DNA of 64,000 bases. Origin: Niastella sp. (GTDB lineage: Bacteria; Bacteroidota; Bacteroidia; Chitinophagales; Chitinophagaceae). Below the pieces are notes generated by a model that saw only the letters and a program-made list of their open reading frames with translations, was not told the origin of the DNA and ran no database searches. The translations under genes were made by a program, and so were the position numbers. This document shows positions 35,013 to 43,828 of this stretch, piece after piece. Each line of letters opens with the position of its first letter. The first letter of the stretch is position 1. The stretch spans positions 18,823 to 82,822 of the forward strand of contig JAGIBF010000024.1 of assembly GCA_017744515.1 (NCBI GenBank), in the 5' to 3' direction.

Positions 35013-35891
35013 TTATTTGTTCATCATCTGCTTGGCTTCGATGCTCAGCGTCGCATGCGGCACAGCCCTCAACCGGGCCTTGTCAATCAGCTTTCCGGTT
35101 ACACGGCAAATACCGTAAGTCTTATTCTCGATACGCATCATCGCCTTCTCCAGGTGATCAATATAATTGATCTGGCGGCTGGCCATCTGGGCAAGCTGTT
35201 CCCGCTCCATGCTCATGCTGCCATCTTCCATGGTCATGTAACGGTTTTCAGTTTCATCTCCACCCATTTCATCCTTGCGGGTGATCAAACCCTGCAGATA
35301 AGAAAGCTCTTTCTTAGCCTGTTCCAGTTTCTTTAAGATCAGTTCTCTGAACTCTCCTAATTCGGCATCGCTGTAACGCATGGTTGGTCCTGTTTGAGTG
35401 TTTTCTGGTTGATCCAATACGGATTTCGTGAACTCCGGCTCATATTTACGAACCGTTTTAGTTTTAATCTCGGGTATTACAACCTTCACTGGTTTAGCGG
35501 GCACGGCCGGTTTTTTGGGCGGCGGCGGGGGCGGAACCGGATCAGGCTTCTTTACTTCTTCCTTCGGTACTTCGGGTTTCTTTTCAACTTTCACGGGTTC
35601 TGGAACAATTTTCTTCACTAAAGGTTTCGGCTCAGGCTTGGCCGCCACTTTCGGGGCAGGCGCAGACTTGGAAACAACCACAGGTTTGGCAACCGGCTTC
35701 GCTACAGGAGCAGCTTTACCGCCATTCGATTTAGCAGGCTTAGGCGTCGGCTTCGCAGTCTTGACAGCTGCTTTAGGCGCGGGCTTACTAACTTTACCAG
35801 CAGGTTTGGCAGCAGGCTTCTTAGCCGGCGCTGCCTTCTTAGGTGCAATCGTTTTTTTAGCTGGCTTAGCTGCTTTCTTCTTGGTTGCCAT
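35013..35891 (-). CDS. DksA/TraR-like protein with Lys/Pro/Ala-rich N-terminus and degenerate zinc finger
   Basis: A 292-residue protein. Residues 1 to about 145 are a low-complexity Lys/Ala/Pro tract (KKAAKPAKKTIAPKKAAPAK and a polyproline PPPPPPKK), reminiscent of histone-H1-like DNA-binding tails. Residues about 172-285 form the coiled-coil and finger region of DksA/TraR proteins: MRYSDAELGEFRELILKKLE, then YGICRVTGKLIDKARLRAVP and HATLSIEA. Only the first of the four usual zinc Cys remains (T, S and A at the others), so zinc binding is unlikely. It may bind RNA polymerase, DNA or both. It is 4 nt downstream of ileS, hence one operon. Confidence 0.85.
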   Translation of the reverse strand: MATKKKAAKPAKKTIAPKKAAPAKKPAAKPAGKVSKPAPKAAVKTAKPTPKPAKSNGGKAAPVAKPVAKPVVVSKSAPAPKVAAKPEPKPLVKKIVPEPVKVEKKPEVPKEEVKKPDPVPPPPPPKKPAVPAKPVKVVIPEIKTKTVRKYEPEFTKSVLDQPENTQTGPTMRYSDAELGEFRELILKKLEQAKKELSYLQGLITRKDEMGGDETENRYMTMEDGSMSMEREQLAQMASRQINYIDHLEKAMMRIENKTYGICRVTGKLIDKARLRAVPHATLSIEAKQMMNK

Positions 35892-35895
35892 ACTC

Positions 35896-38800
35896 TTAGG
35901 CTTTTTTTGTAACGTACACTTTTAGTGAAATATCGTTGACCTCAATTTCAGTGCCATTGGGCAATTCAGGTACCAATTCCAATGTATCTGCCAAAATTTC
36001 GGCGCAAATATAGTTATTAAATTGGGCTATAGACTGCTGTAGATCCTGGTTTTCGGTTACCTGTACTGCAATCCTGTCAGTCAGCTCATAGCCGTTGTCT
36101 TTACGGATTTTTTGGATACGATTAACCAGTTCGCGGGCATTGCCTTCGTTGATCAACTCGGGGGTTACGGTTACGTCGAGTGCTACGGTCAGAGAGTCCT
36201 TATTAGCGACCAACCAGCCGGGAATTTCCTCACTGGCGATCTCCGTTTCATTAACCTGTAATATTAAGGGTTCGTTATCAATAAACAATGAGATAGCGCC
36301 TTCTTTTTCTAACAAAGAGATCTGATCCTGTGTAAAACTTGCCAAAGCGGCAGCTACAGCCTTCATTTTCCCACCCAGCTTTTTGCCCAGCGCCGTATAA
36401 TTTGGCTTGATCTTCTTTTTAATGAATCCGGTATCCTCCGTGAGATACTGAATCTCTTTCACATTTACTTCGCTCTTGATCAGGTCTTCAACCCGGGCTA
36501 TCTGCTCTTTTATAGCCGGATTGAATACGGGGATCAGCACCTTTTGAAGCGGCTGCCTCACTTTAAACTTCGAAGTCTTCCGAAGCGACAAAACGAGTGA
36601 CGAAATGTCCTGCGCCAGCTGCATCCGCTCCTCCAGAGAGCTGTCGATAGCCGCCTCATTCACCCTGGGATACAAGGCATGGTGGATCGATTGTTCCCCA
36701 TTCCGGCCGGTCACCGCATTCAGGTTCCTGAACAACATATCACTGAAGAAAGGCGAGATCGGCGCCATCAGCTTGGAGATGGTTTCCAGACACTCATACA
36801 GCGTTTGATAAGCACAAACCTTGTCGAGCTCATATTCCCCTTTCCAGAAACGGCGGCGGCAAAGACGCACATACCAGTTGCTAAGATGTTCATCTACAAA
36901 CTCTTCTATCACCCGGCCAGCCTGCGTTGGCTCATAATCGTCCATATATTCACCAGCCTTCCTGATCACGGTGTTAAGCGAAGAAAGGATCCAGCGGTCA
37001 ATTTCAGGACGCTGCTCCAGCGGAACATAAGCCTCCCTGAAGGCAAAACCGTCCACATTGGCATATAGAGCAAAAAACTGATACGTATTATATAAAGTAC
37101 CGAAGAACTTACGCTGCACCTCCTTGATACCCTCCATATCAAACTTCAGGTTATCCCAGGGAGAAGCATTCGTGATAAGGTACCAGCGCGTAGCATCGGC
37201 GCCAAACTGCTCGATAGTCTTGAACGGATCTACCACATTACCCAGGCGCTTACTCATCTTGTTGCCGTTCTTGTCGAGCACCAACCCATTGGAAACGCAG
37301 GTTTTATAAGCCACACCACCATACAGCAGAGAAGAAATGGTATGAAGCGTATAGAACCAGCCACGCGTTTGGTCAACCCCTTCCGCGATGAAGTCGGCAG
37401 GGTAGTTATGGTCAAAAGGCGCCTTGAACGGGCGCGGATCGCCAGCCGCCAGCTTATCATAATCCAGGCCCCATTGAGCATAAGGCATAGCGCCACTATC
37501 AAACCATACGTCGATGAGGTCGGGCACCCGCTTCATGGGCTTACCCGATGGGCTCACCAGCACGATCTCATCCACATAAGGCTTATGCAGGTCCAGGATA
37601 CCCTCGTGCAGGTAGTGCTTGTTTACATCACCACCCAGCACCTCGTTGGCCTTCTTGATCTCGGCATTCAGCTCACCGATAGAACCGATACAAACCTCTT
37701 CCTGCTCATCCTCAGTCCTCCACACCGGCAGCGGCGTACCCCAGAAACGGCTGCGGCTCAGGTTCCAGTCCACCATATTCTCCAGCCAGTTGCCAAAACG
37801 ACCCTCGCCGGTAGATTTAGGCTTCCAGTTGATAGTCTTATTCAATTCCACCATCTTATCCTTCAACGCAGTCGTTTTGATAAACCAGGCATCCAGCGGA
37901 TAGTACAATACAGGCTTATCCGTACGCCAGCAGTGAGGATAGTTGTGTTCGTATTTCTCTATCTTGAAAGCACGGTTCTCTTTCTTCAGCTTCACGCAGA
38001 TGTCAACATTCACATCCACGTAATTCGGATCATCTTTGTAATTCTTTACATAACGGTTGCTGAACTCACCCAAACCATTCACAAACTTGCCCTGCTTATC
38101 TACCAGCACCAGTTTCTCGCGCTTGCCGTATTCATCGATATAAGTGAAATATCCAATGCCATACTTTGTACCCACACGATAGTCATCGGCGCCAAAGTCA
38201 GGAGCTGTGTGCACGATTCCCGTACCATCTTCAGTAGTCACGAAATCACCCACCAGTACCTGGAAAGGCTGGGGATCAGGCAAGCTATAACTGATCGACT
38301 CCGGTGAATTCGCTTCGTAGGGCAACAACTGCTCATAGCGCGCGCCTTCGATCTGCTTGCCCTTGAACTCAGTCAATATCTTCCAGGGCAACAGTTTGTC
38401 GCCTTCCTTATAAGCACTGAAATCAGCTGTTTCCCCTTCAGGCTTGAAATATTTGCCCAGCAGGTCTTTGGCCAGCACAATGTTTACCGGCAGGTGCGTA
38501 TAAGGATTGAAAGTTTTTACCAGCACATAATTGATGTTGCCACCCACCGTCAGGCCCAGGTTGGAAGGCAGCGTCCAGGGAGTGGTCGTCCACGCCATGA
38601 AAAACACCTCAGGCTGTTCACTCGCAGTTTGCGGCTCGCGGCCCGTAGCTTCAAAGAGAAACGCTGTCTTCTCATTCCTCACCGCCTTAAACATCGCTAC
38701 TGCCGAAGTATCCTTTACCATTTTATAGGTACCCGGCTGGTTCAGCTCATGCGAGCTTAAACCCGTACCCGCAGCAGGCGAATAAGGCTGGATGCTTACA

Positions 38801-39330
38801 CTTTCATACAGCAGACCCTTTTTATAAAGCGTGCTCAATATCCACCACAGCGTTTCAACATACTTATTATCGAAGGTGATATAAGGATCATTCAGGTCTA
38901 CCCAATAACCCATTTTGCGGGTAATGTCGTCCCACTTGTCCTTGTAGCGCAATACCGCTTCACGGCATTTCTGGTTGTATTCCTCCACCGAGATCTTCTT
39001 ACCGATATCCTCTTTGGTAATGCCCAATTCCTTCTCTACTCCCAATTCGATCGGCAATCCGTGGGTATCCCAACCACCCTTCCGCTTTACCTGGAAGCCC
39101 TGCATGGTCTTGTACCGGCATACAAGGTCCTTCAGCGTACGACTGATAACGTGGTGAATACCAGGCATACCATTCGCACTGGGCGGTCCCTCATAAAACA
39201 CGAAGGGGGTAGCACCATCCCGTACGGACATACTCTTTTCAAAGGCCTGTTGCTCATTCCACAAAGCCAGTATCTCCTGCTCCATGGCAGGCAGATTCAG
39301 ATGCGAAAACTCTCTGTATTTGGACGACAT
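35896..39330 (-). CDS. ileS: Isoleucine--tRNA ligase
   Basis: A 1144-residue class I synthetase charging tRNA-Ile, with CP1 editing domain. The HIGH-type motif appears as PGIHH (56-60), the KMSKS motif as NKMSKRLGN (near 693) and the editing-domain marker as AWTTTPWTLPSN (246-257). The anticodon-binding and C-terminal regions are complete. Just before the WTTTPW marker lies a stretch (about 227-241, EATGREPQTASEQPE) encoded by repeat-like DNA, which looks like an in-frame insertion. A -7 box lies 45 nt upstream. Confidence 0.96.
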   Translation of the reverse strand: MSSKYREFSHLNLPAMEQEILALWNEQQAFEKSMSVRDGATPFVFYEGPPSANGMPGIHHVISRTLKDLVCRYKTMQGFQVKRKGGWDTHGLPIELGVEKELGITKEDIGKKISVEEYNQKCREAVLRYKDKWDDITRKMGYWVDLNDPYITFDNKYVETLWWILSTLYKKGLLYESVSIQPYSPAAGTGLSSHELNQPGTYKMVKDTSAVAMFKAVRNEKTAFLFEATGREPQTASEQPEVFFMAWTTTPWTLPSNLGLTVGGNINYVLVKTFNPYTHLPVNIVLAKDLLGKYFKPEGETADFSAYKEGDKLLPWKILTEFKGKQIEGARYEQLLPYEANSPESISYSLPDPQPFQVLVGDFVTTEDGTGIVHTAPDFGADDYRVGTKYGIGYFTYIDEYGKREKLVLVDKQGKFVNGLGEFSNRYVKNYKDDPNYVDVNVDICVKLKKENRAFKIEKYEHNYPHCWRTDKPVLYYPLDAWFIKTTALKDKMVELNKTINWKPKSTGEGRFGNWLENMVDWNLSRSRFWGTPLPVWRTEDEQEEVCIGSIGELNAEIKKANEVLGGDVNKHYLHEGILDLHKPYVDEIVLVSPSGKPMKRVPDLIDVWFDSGAMPYAQWGLDYDKLAAGDPRPFKAPFDHNYPADFIAEGVDQTRGWFYTLHTISSLLYGGVAYKTCVSNGLVLDKNGNKMSKRLGNVVDPFKTIEQFGADATRWYLITNASPWDNLKFDMEGIKEVQRKFFGTLYNTYQFFALYANVDGFAFREAYVPLEQRPEIDRWILSSLNTVIRKAGEYMDDYEPTQAGRVIEEFVDEHLSNWYVRLCRRRFWKGEYELDKVCAYQTLYECLETISKLMAPISPFFSDMLFRNLNAVTGRNGEQSIHHALYPRVNEAAIDSSLEERMQLAQDISSLVLSLRKTSKFKVRQPLQKVLIPVFNPAIKEQIARVEDLIKSEVNVKEIQYLTEDTGFIKKKIKPNYTALGKKLGGKMKAVAAALASFTQDQISLLEKEGAISLFIDNEPLILQVNETEIASEEIPGWLVANKDSLTVALDVTVTPELINEGNARELVNRIQKIRKDNGYELTDRIAVQVTENQDLQQSIAQFNNYICAEILADTLELVPELPNGTEIEVNDISLKVYVTKKA
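38621..38656 (-). repeat. GAGCTACGAGC-type word repeat inside ileS
   Basis: On the minus strand GAAGCTACGGGCCGCGAGCC and CTGCGAG resemble the intergenic repeat at 3443-3540 (GAGCCGCGAGCTACGAGCTT). It keeps the ileS frame and encodes roughly EATGREPQTASE. Confidence 0.55.
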
Positions 39331-39375
39331 AATAAACTTGGCGTAAAACCGGGTAAAATGTAATTAAAAAGTGTG

Positions 39376-39383
39376 CAAAGTTA
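39376..39383 (-). promoter_or_regulatory. Candidate -7 box for ileS
   Basis: TAACTTTG on the minus strand, full TAnnTTTG match, 45 nt before the ileS ATG. Confidence 0.5.
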
Positions 39384-39425
39384 CAGAAATATACCTATAT
39401 AGGCGCCTCTGTTCGATCCTTGTGT

Positions 39426-39495
39426 CAGGTATGCTTCAACCATGCTTCAAATGGGGGTGTTTACCAATGGCAGAAGCATGTTTGAAGCATACCTG
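39426..39495. repeat. Inverted ATGCTTCA word repeat between divergent genes
   Basis: Arms 39426-39448 and 39473-39495 are inverse complements at 22 of 23 positions. Each arm contains two copies of ATGCTTC (CAGGTATGCTTCAACC...). The 24-nt centre is unrelated. It lies between the ileS promoter and the large surface-protein gene. Confidence 0.8.
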
Positions 39496-39621
39496 AAGCA
39501 TGGTTGGATCAGACTTTCCAAAAAGTTCATTTTTTAGAAAATATATTTTAAAGTGGAGGTAGAGTAGGTTCTAACGCAGGTTCAGCCAGTTTTTCAGTAA
39601 TTTTAAGGTAACCAGCGCTGC

Positions 39622-42600
39622 ATGAGAAAGCTACGCCTGGCTACCCTTGTGGTAGTCATAACCTTATCCTGTTATTCATCCGCATGGGCCGATACCTTTA
39701 TGGTAACCAGTGCTCTTGCGAGCGGCGCTGGCAGCCTCCGGGAAGCTATTGAAAAAGCCAATGCCAACGGCACGGCTGTTACCGATTATATCCTGTTCGA
39801 CCTCCCCACCCGCCGCGGTCCCGTCACTATCTTATTGAATCCCAACATGCCACTGCCCGGACTTACGTCCAACATCATCATCGACGCCAGTTCACAGCCG
39901 GGTGATCCTTTAGGCGTTACCAATGCCAAAGTAGCGGTAGCTATACAAGGTTTCTTTTCCAATGACAACACCGACTATTACATCTTCCAGGCCAGCAATG
40001 CCACCAATGTCCAGATCTACGGCTTCTTTCTTTGGGCCCAGGTGGGCGACCGGAATACAGGCACGCCGCCAACAAACCTGTATGCCATCCACCTGCGCAA
40101 TTGCAGTGAAGTGACCATCGGCGCCCCGGGCAAAGGCAACCTGATCAGCGGCTGGAAGCGAGGCGTATATACCGAATACTTCCGTGGGCAGGCAAGCCAC
40201 CACATTACCGTCCAATCCAACACGATGGGCGTAAATACCGACGGCATTTCGACAGTACTCGTTGCCGGCACCCGTCCCGGCGATCCCGGCACACCCGCCA
40301 CCAACCAGTATGGAATCTACTTCGACCGCGCTACCGACATCTTCATAGGAGGAGAAGCGCCCGGACAAGGCAACTCTATCAACGCACAAAATGACATCTT
40401 CTGCACCGGGCACCCCGATCCGGCCATCAACGATAGCTTACTCATCATCAACAACAAGCTGGGCATCGATATCAATGACGATATGGTGGCCGCCAACTCA
40501 CTGACAGGCATTACGGTGCAGGATTACCAAAAGCTCAACTCCACCAACAGGGCAAGCGCCGGCCTCATTATCCGCAAAAATTACATTGCCGGCCGATCAC
40601 GCTTCAACGCCATCTCACTGGCCAACATACAAAGCTATTTTGCTATCGAACAAAACCTGCTGGGTGGCGAAAAGCGCAACGCCCCCATCCGGAACACCAC
40701 ACTGGAATCCGGCATCATGATCGTAAACTGTCCCGCAGGTATCATCGGCGGCACCGCACCCGGCAATGAAAACTATATCCGCTATTGCAGCCGTACGGCC
40801 CTGATGCTCACCAGCACTTCCAACATCACATTTCGTTACAATAGCACCTACTGCAACAACCAACAGCCCATCACCATCAGCAACTGGGCTGCCGCCAACG
40901 GAGCAAGGCCGCAACCATTCATTACGATCAACGGCCTCAACCAGGCCACAGGCACCATACGCGGCACAGCTCTGCCCGGCTCTACCATCGATCTTTATGC
41001 AGATGATAATTGCCCGGGCTGCGAAGGCAAAACACATCTCGGTCTGGTAACCACTGCCGATGCCAGCGGCCAATGGACCTATACCGATCCTGCCCTCACC
41101 GGCAAAAGCATCATCGCTACGGCCACAGACCCCCAGGGAGCCACTTCAAAATATTCAGCACCCTTGATAGAAGATGCCAACGTACGCATCACCGGCGTCA
41201 GCTGCACGGCGTTGGGAGCTATATGCGGCGTCAGGATCATCAGCGGAGCAGAGTGGGAATGGAGAGATGAAGCAGGAACAGTAGTAAGCCGCGACACCTG
41301 CCTCAGCAATGTGCCTGCAGGCACCTATACTTTGTGGCTGCCTGTTGGCACAGGCTCCTGCGAGTCTACCTACACGTTCATCGTTCCGGACAACTCACTC
41401 AACATCGACTCCAGCGCCGGCATCATGATCACCAATGCACGATGCAATAAAAACAATGGTTCCATCTGTGGCATCAACCCCGTAGGGGCCACAAACTGGG
41501 GATGGGAAGATGCCGCCGGCAATTTCATCACCACGGCTGCCTGCCTCAGGAATGTATTGCCGGGCAGCTATCGCTTCAGAGTAACCGATGGAGCCTGCGA
41601 CAAATACACCCGCTATTATACAATCACCAATACTTCGCCCGACATAGATGCAGCCAATCTGCAAACAACAGCCACAACCTGTAGCCAGCCCAACGCATCT
41701 ATCAGCGGCATTACCCTATCAGGCATGAACTTCTCGTCCCTGCAATGGATAAATGAAAACAGAAATGTAGTAGGCACTACAGCTGATCTTTCGAACATAC
41801 CTGCAGGCCGTTATAAACTCATTGCATTGGATAATACAGCAGGTTGCGGCGACTCTACTAATTGGATTACCATAACAGCTACACCGGCACTTGCACTAAA
41901 CACTACAACAGCACAGATCAGCGACGCTACCTGTGGACAAACCAATGGCAGTATCCGCAACATCACGTTCACCAATCCAGATGGAATGGTAGCAACAATT
42001 TGGGTAGATGAACAAGGAACAGTAGTAGGCAACAACCTCGACCTGCAACCAATAAAAGCAGGAAAGTACCGGTTGAAAATAAAAGATAGAAGCACTTGCG
42101 ACACATTGATATCACCGGTCTTTGAAGTATCAGGCTATGCACCTGCACCATTGTTGGTAATACAGGCAACAGAAAAAGATGCTACCTGCAACCAATCCAA
42201 CGGCAGCATCCAGGTCAACCAGCTCAACAATAACGCAGCGCTATACACTTTCCGTTGGTTACTGGACAGTACTACCCAGATCGGGTCAGCGCTTTCAATT
42301 TCCAACCTGAATCCGGCCACCTATCATCTCATAGCTACCGACGCCAACGGTTGCGGGCAAGCGATCTACAAAAAAACAATTCGTATGCAGCCCCTTCCGG
42401 CCATGAATGAAGACAGGGCACTTGTGCAACCCGACAGATGTGGATTTGGCACCGGTAGCATTACCGGCATTATTGCTACCAGTGCTGCCGGAGCCCTGCA
42501 ATATCAATGGTTTAACAGTAATAACCAGATAGCAGGACAGCAACCAACCATCAGCAATTTGCACGAAGGAAACTACCACCTGCTTATAACGGACATAAAT

Positions 42601-43176
42601 GGCTGTCAGCTACGTAGTGCCGGCTATGCTATTACACAGGATATCAGCACATTACCGGTGCCTCAATATGACAACATCACCATAGCCCGGCATACAGATG
42701 GCATCCTGAAGGTGAAAAATCCGCAAGCTGGCGCAACATATATATTATATAATGCAGCAACCAATACAGCACTTGAAGAAAATCAAACAGGCATCTTCAC
42801 AGTAAGAAGAGTACCGGAAGACACACATTATTATATAGAGTACAAAGCGGGCCCTTGCAACAGTGATCGCGGGCAGGTAAGCATCAAGGTCATAGATATG
42901 ACCAAATTAGATATCCCTAATACCTTTACTCCCAACAACGATGGCATCAATGATGAGTTCCGCATCCGTATTACAGGGTACTTCAAACTAAATGGATTGA
43001 AGATTTTCAACCGTTGGGGACAGTTAGTATTTGAGACGAAAGACCCCAACTTTGTGTGGAATGGGAAAAAAAATGGACACAATATCCCGGTAGCTACTTA
43101 CTACTGGGTCATTGAAGGAATTGATCTAAACGGTAAATTCTTGCGCCAGGCAGGCTCTGTTACATTGATTCGTTAA
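39622..43176 (+). CDS. Large T9SS-secreted surface protein with beta-helix and six repeat modules
   Basis: A 1184-residue exported protein. A signal peptide (about 1-23) leads into a right-handed parallel beta-helix-like region (about 28-430; SGAGSLREAIEKANANG is its usual opening). An Ig-like domain (about 432-515) follows, then six modules of about 80 residues (520-1012), each with an early TC/RC, a GSI motif, a central aromatic residue (W in most, e.g. WEWRDEAG, WGWEDAAG, QYQWFNSN) and a Gly-x-Tyr strand. The end (from 1095: IPNTFTPNNDGINDEF, LKIFNRWGQLVFET, TYYWVIEG) is the gliding-associated type B T9SS sorting domain. Likely an adhesin or surface-layer element; ligand unknown. Confidence 0.88.
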   Translation: MRKLRLATLVVVITLSCYSSAWADTFMVTSALASGAGSLREAIEKANANGTAVTDYILFDLPTRRGPVTILLNPNMPLPGLTSNIIIDASSQPGDPLGVTNAKVAVAIQGFFSNDNTDYYIFQASNATNVQIYGFFLWAQVGDRNTGTPPTNLYAIHLRNCSEVTIGAPGKGNLISGWKRGVYTEYFRGQASHHITVQSNTMGVNTDGISTVLVAGTRPGDPGTPATNQYGIYFDRATDIFIGGEAPGQGNSINAQNDIFCTGHPDPAINDSLLIINNKLGIDINDDMVAANSLTGITVQDYQKLNSTNRASAGLIIRKNYIAGRSRFNAISLANIQSYFAIEQNLLGGEKRNAPIRNTTLESGIMIVNCPAGIIGGTAPGNENYIRYCSRTALMLTSTSNITFRYNSTYCNNQQPITISNWAAANGARPQPFITINGLNQATGTIRGTALPGSTIDLYADDNCPGCEGKTHLGLVTTADASGQWTYTDPALTGKSIIATATDPQGATSKYSAPLIEDANVRITGVSCTALGAICGVRIISGAEWEWRDEAGTVVSRDTCLSNVPAGTYTLWLPVGTGSCESTYTFIVPDNSLNIDSSAGIMITNARCNKNNGSICGINPVGATNWGWEDAAGNFITTAACLRNVLPGSYRFRVTDGACDKYTRYYTITNTSPDIDAANLQTTATTCSQPNASISGITLSGMNFSSLQWINENRNVVGTTADLSNIPAGRYKLIALDNTAGCGDSTNWITITATPALALNTTTAQISDATCGQTNGSIRNITFTNPDGMVATIWVDEQGTVVGNNLDLQPIKAGKYRLKIKDRSTCDTLISPVFEVSGYAPAPLLVIQATEKDATCNQSNGSIQVNQLNNNAALYTFRWLLDSTTQIGSALSISNLNPATYHLIATDANGCGQAIYKKTIRMQPLPAMNEDRALVQPDRCGFGTGSITGIIATSAAGALQYQWFNSNNQIAGQQPTISNLHEGNYHLLITDINGCQLRSAGYAITQDISTLPVPQYDNITIARHTDGILKVKNPQAGATYILYNAATNTALEENQTGIFTVRRVPEDTHYYIEYKAGPCNSDRGQVSIKVIDMTKLDIPNTFTPNNDGINDEFRIRITGYFKLNGLKIFNRWGQLVFETKDPNFVWNGKKNGHNIPVATYYWVIEGIDLNGKFLRQAGSVTLIR

Positions 43177-43392
43177 AAAGACATTAAAACCCTTAACAAA
43201 TCGTATAGTTGAAAAAATGTTTTTCATCAAACATCACATTTGGCATAATTTATGGAAATATATTTCACGTTACAATGATACAGTAACTGCAATTTGTGAA
43301 AGAGTAGAGAAGGTGGTTTTTACGAAAAAAAATTGCAGCAAATTCTAAGAAGATTTACTGTTGTTATTTAAGATATTTGATTTATTTTTATA

Positions 43393-43440
43393 ATGCATTA
43401 CATGAAAAACCTTTTCTACGGTTTAGGGTTTAGGGGTTAA
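43393..43440 (+). CDS. Possible leader-like micro-ORF
   Basis: ATG at 43393 (or 43402) to TAA at 43440 encodes MHYMKNLFYGLGFRG. The stop codon is followed without a gap by the stem of a terminator (43441-43466). A/T-rich DNA with TATAAT-like sequence (43388-43393) lies directly upstream. Too short for confidence; it may be a small peptide gene, an attenuator-like leader, or chance. Confidence 0.25.
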   Translation: MHYMKNLFYGLGFRG

Positions 43441-43466
43441 AAAGGGGAGTATTCCTGCTCCCCTTT
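43441..43466 (+). terminator. Intrinsic terminator flush with the micro-ORF
   Basis: AAAGGGGAG and CTCCCCTTT form a perfect 9-bp stem with an 8-nt loop and a pyrimidine-rich tail. It may also end the surface-protein transcript, 265 nt upstream. Confidence 0.75.
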
Positions 43467-43621
43467 CCTTTCAAAACTCTACAGGCGTCGGAAAGGTTTT
43501 TCTCTTTTATATTCTTCCCGTTTTTCTTGATCCCATTATCTTATTGTTTTTCAGTTGATTACCTGCAAATGCCAGGCATTTCGTGCTTTGGTACGGTAGC
43601 AGTATTCAACGAATTGCACTT

Positions 43622-43659
43622 AAAAAGTGAAGGCCGCCCAAAAGCGGCCTTCACTTTTT
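43622..43659. terminator. Strong bidirectional terminator hairpin
   Basis: A perfect 16-bp stem (AAAAAGTGAAGGCCGC with its complement) and 6-nt loop; A and T runs at the base suit either strand. No standard gene ends next to it, so it may close a small RNA transcribed from about 43500, or act as the distal terminator of hemJ. Confidence 0.8.
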
Positions 43660-43710
43660 ATATCCTAAGAAGCCTAACACCTTGACGACTTCGGGCTGGT
43701 AAATCATTGA

Positions 43711-43828
43711 TGATCAGCCAAGAGTCAAGATTACAGCGCTAAACCCACGACTTAGAATTCTCGATTCTACTGCCCCGATACCTCAAAGGGTTTTGACTCA
43801 GCACTCTCGACTCACGACTCTGAACTCA
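43711..43828. repeat. GTGAGTTCAGAGTCGTGAGTCG word repeat at the hemJ stop
   Basis: On the minus strand the hemJ stop TGA opens the repeat: TGAGTTCAGAGTCGTGAGTC, then GAGAGTGCTGAGTC. Further away decayed words (GAATCGAGAATTC, AAGTCGTGG) and an opposite-sense AAGAGTCAAGATTAC continue to about 43711. It shares an exact 16-mer with 24090-24105 and an exact 13-mer with 27796-27808 and 27915-27927. Confidence 0.8.

Larger units (their letters stand above)
43177..43825. other. Gene-poor 649-nt stretch with two terminators, a tiny frame and a repeat
   Basis: Between the surface-protein stop and the hemJ stop there is no convincing standard gene. It holds an A/T-rich segment (43180-43390), a 12-15-codon frame ending flush with a terminator (43393-43466), a second perfect hairpin (43622-43659), and repeat DNA (43711-43828). 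A small RNA is possible, but I cannot name one. Confidence 0.6.

Noticed and set aside
35428..35925. A Gly/Ala-rich 165-codon plus-strand frame
   Set aside because: It mirrors the Lys/Ala/Pro-rich N-terminus of the DksA/TraR-like gene; low complexity on one strand creates low complexity on the other.
37342..38307. A 321-codon plus-strand frame inside ileS
   Set aside because: Antisense to conserved IleS catalytic sequence; no recognisable protein features.
43569..43685. A 38-codon frame MPGISCFGTVAVFNELH...
   Set aside because: It reads straight through a 16-bp perfect terminator hairpin and has no start context; judged a chance frame.
43711..43828. CRISPR-like array
   Set aside because: The words are short, unequal and change orientation; there are no constant-length spacers and no cas genes.
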